This document shows, piece by piece, positions 25,022 through 33,536 of a DNA stretch of 42,492 bases. Position numbers and translations under genes: made by a program. Location: the NCBI GenBank assembly GCA_013140715.1, contig JABFSG010000003.1:1-42492 (forward strand), written 5' to 3'. The number at the start of each line of letters is the position of its first letter. Within the stretch, counting starts at the first letter, position 1. The notes under the pieces are model-generated. The model saw only the letters and a program-made list of their open reading frames with translations. It was not told the DNA's origin and made no database searches. The stretch is from Nitrospiraceae bacterium (lineage in GTDB: Bacteria > Nitrospirota > Nitrospiria > Nitrospirales > Nitrospiraceae).

Positions 25022-25840
25022 ATGACACCAAAACTGTCTCTTGCTGTGCGCTATATTATTTTCTGCATGTTTCTCTCGTTAATCATCTCAAGCCTAGTGT
25101 GGGCCGAGCCGTATCAGGTCATCGACGTGACGAACGGAGGCACCATCAAAGGAGTGACAACCTGGAAGGGAGAGATTCCTGACCTGCCGCCGGTCGAGAT
25201 TCAAATAGACACGGAGCTATGCGGAGAGGAAATGCCGTCTCAGGCGTTGCAGATCAATCCGAAAAACCACGGCGTGCGACAGGTCCTTGTCTATCTTGAG
25301 CGGGTTGAGAAGGGGAAGGCACCGGCGGACAAATATTGGCTCCAGATGGTGGGTTGCCAATTCAAACAGCACGTGTTCCCGTTTGTTCGTAGTCAAGTCT
25401 TGGCCATGGTGAACGCCGATCCTATTCTCCACAACCCACACTTCTTTAACGCCAAGAACATCTCACTCCTGAATATTCCCATGCCCACCCTGAACCAGGA
25501 AATTGGCCACAAGTTCCTGCAGCTACCTGGAAAGCACGAAAAGGGAATAATGCGCCTTCAGTGTGATATCCACTCCAACATGAATGCCTATTGGGCAGGA
25601 TTTGATCATCCGTATTTCGCAATCACGGATGCTGATGGAACATTTGAGATTGGCGGGATCCCGCCCGGTAAGTATACGGTGGTGGCATGGCACGAAGGCT
25701 ACAGAGTGATAAGGGAGGAGTCTTCGAGGCCATTCTACGACAGGCCGCACATCCGTCAGCAGGAGATTGAGGTGAAATCAAACGAGTCAGTCGACGTTCA
25801 CTTTGAGTTCCCGGTTCGGAAGGTTACTATCGAGTACTGA
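25022..25840 (+). CDS. Exported cupredoxin-like / carboxypeptidase-regulatory-like protein
   Basis: 272 residues. Signal peptide to about residue 28 (SLVWAEP). The middle region has a cupredoxin-like ligand set: His137 or His140 (ILHNPHF), then Cys181-x2-His184-x2-Met187 in LQCDIHSNMNAYW. A C-terminal beta-sandwich with ADGTFEIGGIPPGKYTVVAWHEG matches carboxypeptidase regulatory-like domains. This combination occurs in periplasmic proteins of lithotrophs; copper binding is inferred, not shown. ATG 25022 has a GAGGGGGG ribosome binding site and directly precedes the hydrophobic core; ATG 24980 is in frame. Last gene of the cluster from 21991. Confidence 0.75.
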   Translation: MTPKLSLAVRYIIFCMFLSLIISSLVWAEPYQVIDVTNGGTIKGVTTWKGEIPDLPPVEIQIDTELCGEEMPSQALQINPKNHGVRQVLVYLERVEKGKAPADKYWLQMVGCQFKQHVFPFVRSQVLAMVNADPILHNPHFFNAKNISLLNIPMPTLNQEIGHKFLQLPGKHEKGIMRLQCDIHSNMNAYWAGFDHPYFAITDADGTFEIGGIPPGKYTVVAWHEGYRVIREESSRPFYDRPHIRQQEIEVKSNESVDVHFEFPVRKVTIEY

Positions 25841-26249
25841 GCTGAAGAAAACTGGAGTCGGGTATCCTGAACGCGATATACCGCTGAGCAGACAGCCCAA
25901 ACGGTGGTCGCTGATCGTCCCCGTCACGTCTAGATACATTGATCGGATGCCAATCGATTTTGGTGATCCCCGTCTCAGGAACCTGTGGCTATTTGTTTCA
26001 GCCTACTAGAACACATCACTCGCTGTTTCCACAGACAACGCTGGGGTAATCTGCAACAGTGTTGTCTGATTGATTGACCCTTCATTCCCCTTCGGCCTGT
26101 CCCGTGCATTTGCGCCATTCCCGCTTTGACAGGTCTAACCCATTGTTGTCTTGTCGTTTATTCTAAATATCATCCCTGCACCCGCGAATTGGGACTGAAT
26201 CTGCACTGGGTCAAGACCATGCATCGTATCTCATCAAAAGGGGACAACC
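25841..26249. other. Gene-free region
   Basis: 409 bases with no supportable coding sequence. The only clear structure is the hairpin at 26032; the promoter of the two small genes downstream is presumably in the AT-richer part near 26150-26175. Confidence 0.5.
26032..26069. repeat. Hairpin-forming inverted repeat
   Basis: CAGACAACgCTG and CAGtGTTGTCTG can pair over 12 positions with one mismatch around a 14-nt loop. No U-tract follows, so a terminator function for the upstream cluster is uncertain. Confidence 0.5.
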
Positions 26250-26489
26250 ATGCAAGTTCAACAGAGCACTAACCTCCGAGTGATGGAGGTCATCGTTCGA
26301 TCGCCGGGGACTGCACTGGATGACATCGTGCTCGAATGTCCGGATCTCACATGGAACCAGGCCGTTATTGCGATTGATCGCCTCAGTCGAGTGGGGGCAC
26401 TCAAAACAAGGTCCAAAGGGCGAGGACTCTATACGGTTCACTTCTCGAACAAGGCATGGCAGGAAGCGCAGCAGCAAACTCTCGTCTGA
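26250..26489 (+). CDS. Small winged-helix-like protein
   Basis: 79 residues, MQVQQSTNLRVMEVIVRSPG...LDDIVLECPDLTWNQAVIAIDRLSRVGALKTRSKGRGLYTVHF. The predicted helix-helix-helix then basic beta hairpin pattern resembles a minimal winged helix-turn-helix, so DNA binding is possible. No larger domain is present. AAAAGGGGAC precedes ATG 26250. It is followed by a DUF2934-like gene after about 60 bases and the two may be cotranscribed. I do not recognise a specific family. Confidence 0.65.
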   Translation: MQVQQSTNLRVMEVIVRSPGTALDDIVLECPDLTWNQAVIAIDRLSRVGALKTRSKGRGLYTVHFSNKAWQEAQQQTLV

Positions 26490-26551
26490 ATCATTCACTC
26501 GTCGAAGAGCCAGTTCAGGCACTGCAACCATATGGAAGGAAAGTGATCGTT

Positions 26552-26800
26552 ATGAAAACACAGACCTCAAAACCGACAATTGAAAAGAAGCCGCACAACC
26601 AGCTGGCAAAGAAGGGGGTAGAAGCCTCGGCGCCTAGTAAGTCCGCGCGTCAGGCAAAACCCTCGTTCGACGACCTGCATGCTCACATCACGGCGCGGGC
26701 CTATGAGTTGTATGTTGAGCGGGGCTATCGGACCGGCTGTGCGTTGGAAGACTGGGTGGATGCAGAACGGGAGATTTTGAGTCGTGAATTCCCCGTATAG
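26552..26800 (+). CDS. DUF2934-like small protein
   Basis: 82 residues: a Lys-rich, low-complexity N-terminal part (KTQTSKPTIEKKPHNQLAKK) and a C-terminal helix pair HITARAYELYVERGYRTG...EDWVDAEREIL, the hallmark IxxRAYELYxxRG...DWxxAE pattern of DUF2934. The function of the family is unknown; it is common in soil and lithotrophic bacteria. GGAAGGAAAG precedes ATG 26552. The in-frame ATG at 26456 overlaps the previous gene and lacks a ribosome binding site. Confidence 0.78.
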   Translation: MKTQTSKPTIEKKPHNQLAKKGVEASAPSKSARQAKPSFDDLHAHITARAYELYVERGYRTGCALEDWVDAEREILSREFPV

Positions 26801-27062
26801 GCACCTGTCCGGCCGCTCATTCTTGCGCTGGCTATTATCAGGATCTCGCTGATGCCGTTCGACCTGTCGCTTTGCGCTACAGCGGCATTAGTTGCCACTG
26901 TCGCAGGACTCCCCCAAAGCCCATCTTCATCCTAAACATTTCGCTTGAAGTCCTGACTACATCTGCGGAAAAATCCTGTCTGAAGGTTCCATACGTGGGT
27001 CTCTCGCTTGCAATCACAACGTGCGGGCATGGTAGGAAGAAATGGCGAGACGCCCGGGACAG

Positions 27063-27146
27063 GCGAGACTGGATCGTTTGGTTCATCTGGTTAGTCTAAA
27101 TCGACCACACAAACCAAATAAACAAGAGAAACCAGTTGATCCTCGC
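27063..27146. repeat. Quasi-palindromic word repeat C3 (TTTGGTT-type)
   Basis: GCGAGACTGGATCGTTTGG...CATCTGGTTAGTC on the left, GACCACACAAACCAAATAAA...CCAGTTGATCCTCGC on the right; the outer GCGAG/CTCGC and GGATC/GATCC pair. It ends 30 nt before the AGGAGG of ftsH. The rest of the gap 26801-27189 shows no gene. Confidence 0.75.
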
Positions 27147-27189
27147 ATCTTGCACGAACGAACTGTGACTTCGAGAGGAGGTCATTGCG

Positions 27190-29001
27190 ATGCCGGTCAA
27201 TAAAAAGATGTCTTTTTCGATCCTGTATGTCTTTCTTGCAATTTTCTTGATCGTTCTCGCGCACGATTTCATCGTGGCCACTCAGAAGCCTGAAGAGCTT
27301 CCGTACAGCGAATTCAGGGCACTCGTGGCGGCAGGCAAGGTGGCTGAAGTCACAGTCACCCATCAGAGAGTGACCGGGAAGCTAAAACTGGAAGAGGGAT
27401 CCAAGGAGTCGAAGATATTCACGACCGTTCGGGTTGATGACCCGGATCTCATCAAGGAGCTCAGTTCACGCAACATTATCTTTTCCGGGGTGATTGAGAG
27501 CACCTTCTTGCGCGATATCCTCTCCTGGATCGTTCCTGCGCTGGTTTTCGTCGGGATTTGGTTCTTTCTCATTCGGCGCTTCGGTCAGGGGCAACAGGGG
27601 GGGTTCATGACGGTGGGGAAGTCGAAGGCGAAAATCTATGTGGAGCAGGACATCAAGGTGACCTTTGCCGATGTGGCTGGTGTGGACGAGGCGAAGGAAG
27701 AGCTGCACGAGGTGATCGAGTTTCTGCAGACACCGGAAAAGTTCACACGTCTCGGAGGAAAGATTCCGAAAGGTATCTTACTCGTCGGCCCGCCTGGAAC
27801 AGGCAAGACTCTCTTGGCCCGTGCTGTGGCAGGCGAGGCAGGGGTGACCTTTTTCAGTATCAGCGGGTCTGAATTTGTGGAAATGTTCGTTGGGGTTGGG
27901 GCAGCCCGCGTGCGAGATCTCTTCGATCAGGCGAAGGACAAAGCTCCCTGCATCATCTTTATCGACGAACTGGATGCGCTCGGGAAAGCCCGAGGGATGG
28001 GACCCATGGCGCATGAGGAGCGTGAGCAGACCTTGAATCAGTTACTGGTCGAGATGGACGGCTTCGATCCACGCATTGGGGTCATTCTGATGGCGGCCAC
28101 CAATCGGCCTGAAATCCTGGATCCCGCACTCTTGCGCGCCGGCCGGTTCGACAGGCAAGTTTTGGTCGACCGACCGGATAAGATCGGCCGCCTGGCCATT
28201 TTGCGCGTTCATGCGAAAAAGGTGGCCCTGGGTTCCGATGCAGACCTCGAAGTGGTTGCCGGGATGACCCCCGGTTTCTCTGGCGCCGATCTCGCCAATA
28301 TTATTAACGAAGCGACACTCTTGTCCGTGCGCCGGAATAGGGAGAAGGTGGGCCTCCCGGAGTTGCAGGAGGCGGTGGAGCGGGTCGTCGCAGGGTTGGA
28401 GAAGAAAAATCGGGTGCTCAACAAGATGGAAAGGGAGCGAGTCGCTCACCATGAGGTGGGCCACGCATTGGTGGCCCTCTCATTCCCAGGGTCGGACCCG
28501 ATCCAAAAGATTTCGATCATTCCTCGCGGGATTGCCGCCTTGGGCTATACCCTTCAGCTCCCGACCGAGGATCGCTTTCTGATGGCGAAGAGCGAGTTAG
28601 AAAACAAGATCGCCGTCTTGTTCGGCGGGAGGGTTGCGGAAGAATTGATTTTCGGTGAGGCCTCCACGGGAGCGCAGAACGATCTGGTTAAGGCCACGGA
28701 CCTGGCCAAGAGCATGGTCAAATCCTACGGGATGAGCGAGAAGCTAGGCACTGTTACCCTGGATCGTGAACGCCAGCCGCTCATGATGCAAATCCAGGCA
28801 CCGCAGGAGAAAGGCGATTACTCGGAAGAGACTGCCCGCGAGATCGACTGCGAAGTGCGCCGTATCATCGATGAGCAGTACGAGCGTGTGAAACGGCTCT
28901 TGGCGGAAAAGAAGCCGTCGCTCATTGAAGGAGCAAGAGTGTTGCTAGAGAGAGAGGTGATCAGTGGGGCGGATCTCAAGGCCATCATGGACAAGTACTA
29001 G
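27190..29001 (+). CDS. ftsH: ATP-dependent zinc metalloprotease FtsH
   Basis: 603-residue membrane-anchored AAA+ protease that degrades membrane and short-lived regulatory proteins. Two transmembrane segments (about 8-25 and 110-128) flank a periplasmic domain; Walker A GPPGTGKT (200-207), Walker [11 protein letters not shown] (255-264), pore motif FVGVGA, second region of homology [20 protein letters not shown]; zinc site HEVGH (421-425, usual HEAGH) with third ligand Asp about 498 in [11 protein letters not shown]. Length matches the family. AGGAGG precedes ATG 27190. Hairpin C3 lies upstream and palindrome A3 begins on the last base of the stop codon. It stands alone, not next to the usual tilS/folP neighbours, so it may be an additional FtsH copy. 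Confidence 0.96.
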   Translation: MPVNKKMSFSILYVFLAIFLIVLAHDFIVATQKPEELPYSEFRALVAAGKVAEVTVTHQRVTGKLKLEEGSKESKIFTTVRVDDPDLIKELSSRNIIFSGVIESTFLRDILSWIVPALVFVGIWFFLIRRFGQGQQGGFMTVGKSKAKIYVEQDIKVTFADVAGVDEAKEELHEVIEFLQTPEKFTRLGGKIPKGILLVGPPGTGKTLLARAVAGEAGVTFFSISGSEFVEMFVGVGAARVRDLFDQAKDKAPCIIFIDELDALGKARGMGPMAHEEREQTLNQLLVEMDGFDPRIGVILMAATNRPEILDPALLRAGRFDRQVLVDRPDKIGRLAILRVHAKKVALGSDADLEVVAGMTPGFSGADLANIINEATLLSVRRNREKVGLPELQEAVERVVAGLEKKNRVLNKMERERVAHHEVGHALVALSFPGSDPIQKISIIPRGIAALGYTLQLPTEDRFLMAKSELENKIAVLFGGRVAEELIFGEASTGAQNDLVKATDLAKSMVKSYGMSEKLGTVTLDRERQPLMMQIQAPQEKGDYSEETAREIDCEVRRIIDEQYERVKRLLAEKKPSLIEGARVLLEREVISGADLKAIMDKY

Positions 29002-29126
29002 CAGGATGCTGAAAAAGTCCGCCAGCTTCGTTCTCGGTTTGTCGAAATCCTCAACGTACCCCGAGGGTACGCCTCCGGTTTCGACTCGCCTGCGGCCTTG
29101 CTGGACGGCCTTTTTGAGCATCCTGC
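29001..29126. repeat. Palindromic repeat family A, copy 3
   Basis: GCAGGATGCTgAAAAAG...GCCAGC pairs with GCTGGaCGGCCTTTTTgAGC...ATCCTGC; inner hairpin CGTACCCcgaGGGTACG. Its first base is the G of the ftsH TAG stop. The right arm ends with a T5 run, so it could terminate ftsH transcription. Confidence 0.9.
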
Positions 29127-29141
29127 GAAATAGGTGAAATT

Positions 29142-29275
29142 GGTGGGACTTGTGAGTATAGCGGAACAGCCTAGGCAGGCTGAAGGCCAGAGGTCTGAGA
29201 TCCGAATACTTCGGCCTTCAGTCTTCAGCCTGCATTACTCGTCGCGCTTTTCCCGCTAGTCCCGCTTGAGTTGGC
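29142..29275. repeat. Quasi-palindromic word repeat C7 (nested)
   Basis: Inner inverted repeat GCAGGCTGAAG (29175-29185) / CTTCAGCCTGC (29223-29233) with related words between them, enclosed by a weaker outer pair (GTGGGACTTGTGAG...GCGG against CCCGCTAGTCCCGCTTGAG). It ends about 8 nt before the ribosome binding site of the VIT-like gene. Confidence 0.65.
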
Positions 29276-29291
29276 ATGGCAATGAAGGTTG

Positions 29292-29768
29292 ATGAGGACG
29301 TCGTTTAAAACTGGTTTGAGTTTCGGCCTCACGTCGGGGGTGATTACGACGTTGGGGTTGATGGTGGGCCTCCATTCAGGCACCCACTCACGGACCGTTG
29401 TGATCGGCGGTATTCTGACGATTGCGATCGCCGATGCCATGTCGGATGCTTTGGGCATGCACATTGCCGAGGAGTCCAAGAATCATGGGCTCGTATCGGA
29501 AATCTGGGAATCGACTATCGCCACCTTTGCGGCAAAGTTTCTGATCGCGATGACCTTTGTCGTGCCGGTGCTGCTGTTGCCGTTGGAGAATGCCATGATC
29601 GTGAGCGTTGGGTGGGGCCTCACGCTTCTTGCGGTGCTGAGTTATTTCTTGGCGCGCGCCCAGCAGATTCCAGCCTGGAAAGTCATCGTCGAGCATGTGG
29701 TCATTGGCGTCAGCGTGATTGCAATCACGCATTATGTGGGCGAGTGGATTCAGTCAACGTTGAGTTAG
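29292..29768 (+). CDS. VIT1/CCC1-like membrane protein
   Basis: 158-residue integral membrane protein with about five hydrophobic segments. GLSFGLTSGVITTLGLMVGL and the following ADAMSDALGMHIAEES resemble the first two helices of VIT1/CCC1-type iron and manganese transporters (G-x-TDG-x-x-x-LG and A-x-S-MAxGEY); it is shorter than most and lacks the acidic cytoplasmic metal-binding helices seen in plant VIT1. Probable divalent-cation transport, but a non-transport membrane role is possible. GAAGG precedes ATG 29292. A truncated family A palindrome begins right after its TAG. Confidence 0.65.
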   Translation: MRTSFKTGLSFGLTSGVITTLGLMVGLHSGTHSRTVVIGGILTIAIADAMSDALGMHIAEESKNHGLVSEIWESTIATFAAKFLIAMTFVVPVLLLPLENAMIVSVGWGLTLLAVLSYFLARAQQIPAWKVIVEHVVIGVSVIAITHYVGEWIQSTLS

Positions 29769-29800
29769 CAGGACGCCGCAAAAGTTCGCCAGCTTTCTGG
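29769..29800 (+). repeat. Truncated palindrome of family A
   Basis: CAGGACGCCGCAAAAGTTCG then CCAGCTTTCTGG matches the left end of copy A3 (CAGGATGCTGAAAAAGTCCG, CCAGCTTCGTTC) and starts one base after the TAG of the VIT-like gene; the rest is lost. A following stretch (about 29805-29833, TAAGGCTAAGGATGGTTGAG) resembles one arm of C5. Confidence 0.7.
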
Positions 29801-30080
29801 AAGAGTAAGGCTAAGGATGGTTGAGGTTAGAGGTGCAGGGTCGGCTTCATAGTGGCAAAAATTCTTCGAGAAGTTGAGTCGCTCGAACTGCAATACAGAC
29901 CTTCTGTCGTCTGGGGCAAATGTCCCCACGGTAGTTGCTCGCTCTGTTGCGCGACGGGCCAGAATTGGCTTTCAGGCCCGCTCATAGGAAGATTTCAAGA
30001 GGCCTACGTCTTGCAGTTCTGAAGCAGGCAACTTGTGCGATCCCTTGGTCATCCCGAGCGAGCGTCGCACGCAACAATAC

Positions 30081-30267
30081 TAGGAGCCTGTCCAACATTG
30101 CCTTCGTGACGAGGCAAAGGAGGTGTGGCCAGATGCGAGGCCGTAGGCTTGAAAAAACCGGAGGCGTATTTGCTGGAATACGTTGAGGATCTTTTCAAGC
30201 CGAGAACGACGCAAGTGGTTGCGCATCCTTTGCTGCAGTAGAATGGTCAATGTCGGACAGGCTCCTA
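30081..30267. mobile_element. MITE-like element with 20-bp terminal inverted repeats
   Basis: Ends are TAGGAGCCTGTCCAACATTG (30081-30100) and CAATGTCGGACAGGCTCCTA (30248-30267), complementary in 19 of 20 positions. If the outer TA on each side is the target duplication, this fits Tc1/mariner-IS630-type insertion. It has no coding capacity. Read on the minus strand, its interior carries the family A core (CGTTCTC, ATCCTCAACGTA, TACGCCTCCGGT, ACGGCCTCGC). It fills part of the otherwise empty 29769-30283 gap. Confidence 0.75.
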
Positions 30268-30283
30268 TACAGAGGAGGTTCGT

Positions 30284-30667
30284 ATGAAGCAGGTAGGGGG
30301 AATGTTGGTCCTGGCGGTCGGCGCCGTGTTGCTGTTGAATGGTCCTGCTTGGAGCGATCAGAAAGACAAGGGACAAAAAGATGAAGCGAAAGAGACGGTT
30401 GAAATGGCCGCGACGGCTAAGGTGACGATCGACCAGGCGATCAAGACGGCTTCGGAAAAAGTGGCAGGCAAGGTCGTAGAGGCCGAATTGGAGAAGAAAC
30501 ATGACAAGCTTGTGTGGGAAGTCGAGGTTGTGACGGCGGAGAACAAGGTGATGGAGGTTCACATCGATGCGGAGTCCGGAGCTGTGATCGACGTGGAGGA
30601 AGAGAAGTCGGAGAAAGATATGAAGAGTGCGCAGAAGCACGAACGCAAACAACAGCACAAGCCCTAA
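30284..30667 (+). CDS. Exported PepSY-domain protein
   Basis: 127 residues: signal peptide (MLVLAVGAVLLLNGPAWS), an acidic/basic linker rich in Lys and Asp, a PepSY domain (VTIDQAIKTASEKVAGKVVEAELEKK...WEVEVVTAENKVMEVHIDAESGAVI, about residues 45-105), and a Lys/His-rich tail. Stand-alone PepSY proteins are thought to inhibit or regulate peptidases or bind metals in the periplasm. AGGAGGT precedes ATG 30284 and comes only a few bases after the end of the MITE-like element, so the element may have brought or replaced the promoter. Confidence 0.85.
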   Translation: MKQVGGMLVLAVGAVLLLNGPAWSDQKDKGQKDEAKETVEMAATAKVTIDQAIKTASEKVAGKVVEAELEKKHDKLVWEVEVVTAENKVMEVHIDAESGAVIDVEEEKSEKDMKSAQKHERKQQHKP

Positions 30668-30692
30668 CCCGCATCGTTCATGAGCGCTCTGG
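30668..30692 (+). repeat. End fragment of the 41054 palindromic element
   Basis: CCCGCATCGTTCATGAGCGC immediately after the PepSY stop matches the terminal sequence of the element at 41054-41295 (CCCGCAATATTCATGAGCGC read from its right end). Confidence 0.55.
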
Positions 30693-30773
30693 CAAGTGAA
30701 ATGTCGCTGATGAAGTGCAGGACAATCTCCTCGTCGTTCTTGGTCACTGTCTTGGACTTTGGTTGCTCTGTCA

Positions 30774-33536
30774 ATGAAGACCGCACCTCTCATCGTCAGA
30801 GCCTGGCACACGTCTTCGGCTGATGCTTTGGCGGCGGATCTCCACACGAGCTTCGAGGGAGGCCTATCCAGTCACGAAGCCCGGCAACGACTCCAGCAAG
30901 AAGGCCGCAATGAGTTGCCTGAAGCGCAGCCCCCTTCCCCGCTGAGGCTCTTCTTCTCTCAGTTCACGAGCGTCATTGTCTGGGTATTGATCGGGGCGGC
31001 GATCCTCTCTGGATTGTTGGAAGACTGGCTCGATGCGGCGGCCATTCTGGCCATCGTGCTACTCAACGGAATTCTTGGATTCGTACAGGAGTTTCGGGCT
31101 GAGCGGTCGTTGGCGGCGCTGCGGAAGATGTCTGTGGCGACGGCACGGGTGATTCGCGACGGGATTGTGCTGCCGATTCCTGCACGGGAATTAGTGTGTG
31201 GTGACCTGACCCTCCTCGAAGCGGGCGACCGCATTCCTGCCGATGTGCGGCTGATTTACACGACGAACTTCCAAACGCAGGAGGCTTCGCTGACCGGCGA
31301 ATCGACGCCGGTCCAGAAGCACGCGGGCGTCATTGCCGGAACCGGCGTACCACTGGCCGAGCGGACGAACATGGCCTTTATGGGTACGGTCGCCGTGTCC
31401 GGTAAAGCGCGGGCTGTTGTCGTGGCAACTGCCTTGCGCACCGAGTTGGGCCGTGTCGCCGCGATGATCCAAAAAGCCACGGAGGCTGAACGGGCAGAGA
31501 CTCCCTTGCAGCGCCGGCTCGAACGATTCGGCTACCAGCTGTTGTGGCTGGCGTTAGCGGTCGTGACGGTTGTATTCGGTTTGGGCTATCTGCGGGGTGA
31601 GCCGCCGGTCTTGATGCTGTTAACGGCGGTGAGTCTCGCCGTGGCCGCCGTCCCAGAAGGGTTGCCCGCTGTCGTGACCATCACGTTGGCCTTGGGCGTG
31701 ACGAGGATGGTCAAACGTCATGCTTTGATCCGTAAGCTGCCAGCGGTCGAAACGCTTGGGTCCGCCACGGTCATTTGCTCCGACAAAACCGGCACTCTCA
31801 CCAAGAACGAAATGACAGTGACGAGGTTATTCGCCGGAGACCGGGTATTCGAGGTGACGGGTGAGGGGTACACCCCAGTGGGAGAGATTCGCGAAACCGG
31901 ATGTGAGGCGTTAGGCGTGAGGCATGAGGGGGTTTCTTCTGACGCCGTACCCCTTACCCTTCACCCCTTAGGCCTCCCGCCCGCCTTATGCGAGCTGCTG
32001 AGTACCGCTGTGCTGTGCAACGGTGCGACGTTACGACAGGAGAATGGAACGTGGCAGATAATTGGCGATCCGACAGAAGGGGCGCTCCTGGTTGCGGCGG
32101 CCAAGGCAGCGATCACGGTCGAGACGCTTGGTTCTGCCTATGACTTCCTCGGAGAGGTGCCGTTCGATCCTGAGCGCAAGATGATGACGATCGTGCGGCG
32201 AACACCGGATGGCCCGTTCGCCTACGTCAAAGGCGCGCCGGATGTGTTGCTGCGGCATTGTACGCATCGGTTAGCCATGGACGGCACGACCGAACCCCTC
32301 ACGGAATCGATTCGCGGCGCCATCCTCGATGCGAATGCATCGTTCGCTCATCAAACGTTGCGTGTGCTCGCGATGGCCCATCGGCGGTTGGACGGGGAGC
32401 CCGAGGCCTACCGGGCGCATGAGCTGGAGGATCGGCTGGTTTTTCTCGGGCTTGCGGCTATGAAAGACCCGCTGCGGCCTGAGGCGAAAGCCGCTGTCCA
32501 GGCTTGCCACGATGCCGGCATTCGGACGGTGATGATCACAGGAGATCATAAGGATACGGCCACGGCGATCGCAGAAGAACTGAGAGGGGGGAACGAACCG
32601 ATACAGTCGTTGTCCGGGATGGAACTCGATCGACTGTCCGACGATGAGTTGGCGAGGACTGTGGAGCAGGTGTCGGTTTATGCGAGGGTCTCGGCAGAGC
32701 ACAAGTTGCGCATCGTCAAAGCCTGGAAGGCGCGGGGCGCCATTGTGGCCATGACGGGCGACGGTGTGAACGACGCACCAGCAGTCAAAGAAGCAGACAT
32801 TGGCGTGGCCATGGGGGTGACCGGAACCGATGTGACGAAAGAGGCCGCCGACATGGTGGTGACGGACGATAACTTCGCCTCGATCGCTGCGGCTGTGGAA
32901 GAAGGCCGGGGCATCTTCGACAATATCCGCAAGACCATCTATTTTCTCCTGTCGTGCAATGTCAGCGAGGTGCTGGTCATGTTGTTTGCGACGTTGATCG
33001 GTCTTCCCTTGCCCCTGTTGCCGATTCAAATTTTATGGATGAATCTCGTGACGGATGGATTTCCGGCTCTGGCGTTGGCAGTAGATCCCAAGTCGCCCGA
33101 TTTGATGAAGCAGCCGCCCCGACGACCGGAAGCTCGGTTGTTGGACGGCGGCACACTCTTGGCTATCGGGGCACAAGGGGTTATGTTGAGTGCGATCGCG
33201 TTGGGGGCATTCGCCTATAGTCTGTATGGTCTCCATCAAGAGGTTGAGCAAGCGAGGACTGTCACATTTACCGTGATGGTTATCGCGCAATTGGTGCATG
33301 CGTTTAACTGTCGAAGTGAACGATGGTCTCTGTTCCAGGTTGGTCTGTGGACCAATCGTCCGCTCCTCTTGGCTTTTTCACTCTCTCTTGGGATTCAAGT
33401 TGTCGTGCTCACCGTCCCAGCGGTCGCGACGATCTTCAAGGTTGTTCCGCTGCCGATCGAAGACTGGGCGTTGATGGGAGCCATGGGCATTCTGCCCTTT
33501 CTTATGATGGAGGCAATCAAGTTGCTGCGACGATGA
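30774..33536 (+). CDS. P2A-type (Ca2+-ATPase-like) cation pump
   Basis: 920-residue integral-membrane P-type ATPase. N-terminal cation-ATPase domain ([19 protein letters not shown]), actuator motif SLTGES, membrane motif [16 protein letters not shown] with the SERCA/PMR1-type PEGL, phosphorylation Asp about residue 337 in [47 protein letters not shown], and C-terminal segments with LLSCNVSE and [17 protein letters not shown], which place it with Ca2+/Mn2+ exporters. Residues about 377-402 in the nucleotide domain are encoded by a quasi-palindromic repeat (31903-31977) and are probably an insertion. ATG 30774 is used; the ribosome binding site is weak. Its stop overlaps the ackA start (ATGA). 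Confidence 0.93.
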   Translation: MKTAPLIVRAWHTSSADALAADLHTSFEGGLSSHEARQRLQQEGRNELPEAQPPSPLRLFFSQFTSVIVWVLIGAAILSGLLEDWLDAAAILAIVLLNGILGFVQEFRAERSLAALRKMSVATARVIRDGIVLPIPARELVCGDLTLLEAGDRIPADVRLIYTTNFQTQEASLTGESTPVQKHAGVIAGTGVPLAERTNMAFMGTVAVSGKARAVVVATALRTELGRVAAMIQKATEAERAETPLQRRLERFGYQLLWLALAVVTVVFGLGYLRGEPPVLMLLTAVSLAVAAVPEGLPAVVTITLALGVTRMVKRHALIRKLPAVETLGSATVICSDKTGTLTKNEMTVTRLFAGDRVFEVTGEGYTPVGEIRETGCEALGVRHEGVSSDAVPLTLHPLGLPPALCELLSTAVLCNGATLRQENGTWQIIGDPTEGALLVAAAKAAITVETLGSAYDFLGEVPFDPERKMMTIVRRTPDGPFAYVKGAPDVLLRHCTHRLAMDGTTEPLTESIRGAILDANASFAHQTLRVLAMAHRRLDGEPEAYRAHELEDRLVFLGLAAMKDPLRPEAKAAVQACHDAGIRTVMITGDHKDTATAIAEELRGGNEPIQSLSGMELDRLSDDELARTVEQVSVYARVSAEHKLRIVKAWKARGAIVAMTGDGVNDAPAVKEADIGVAMGVTGTDVTKEAADMVVTDDNFASIAAAVEEGRGIFDNIRKTIYFLLSCNVSEVLVMLFATLIGLPLPLLPIQILWMNLVTDGFPALALAVDPKSPDLMKQPPRRPEARLLDGGTLLAIGAQGVMLSAIALGAFAYSLYGLHQEVEQARTVTFTVMVIAQLVHAFNCRSERWSLFQVGLWTNRPLLLAFSLSLGIQVVVLTVPAVATIFKVVPLPIEDWALMGAMGILPFLMMEAIKLLRR
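31903..31977. repeat. Quasi-palindrome C6 inside the P2A ATPase coding sequence
   Basis: GTGAGGCGTTAGGCGTGAGG...CATGAGGGGGT pairs imperfectly with TACCCCTTACCCTTCACCCC...TTAGGCCTC. About 20 of 29 aligned arm positions match. Its length (75 nt) is a multiple of three and it adds residues [10 protein letters not shown]...TLHPLGL without breaking the frame. Confidence 0.65.

Noticed and set aside
30080-30847. 255-residue minus-strand frame
   Set aside because: It crosses the MITE-like element, the PepSY gene and the ATPase start in antisense; the sense genes have signal peptides, ribosome binding sites and domains.
33323-33532. N-terminal extension of acetate kinase
   Set aside because: The extension overlaps the ATPase coding sequence; the family N-terminus [15 protein letters not shown] begins at the ATGA overlap.
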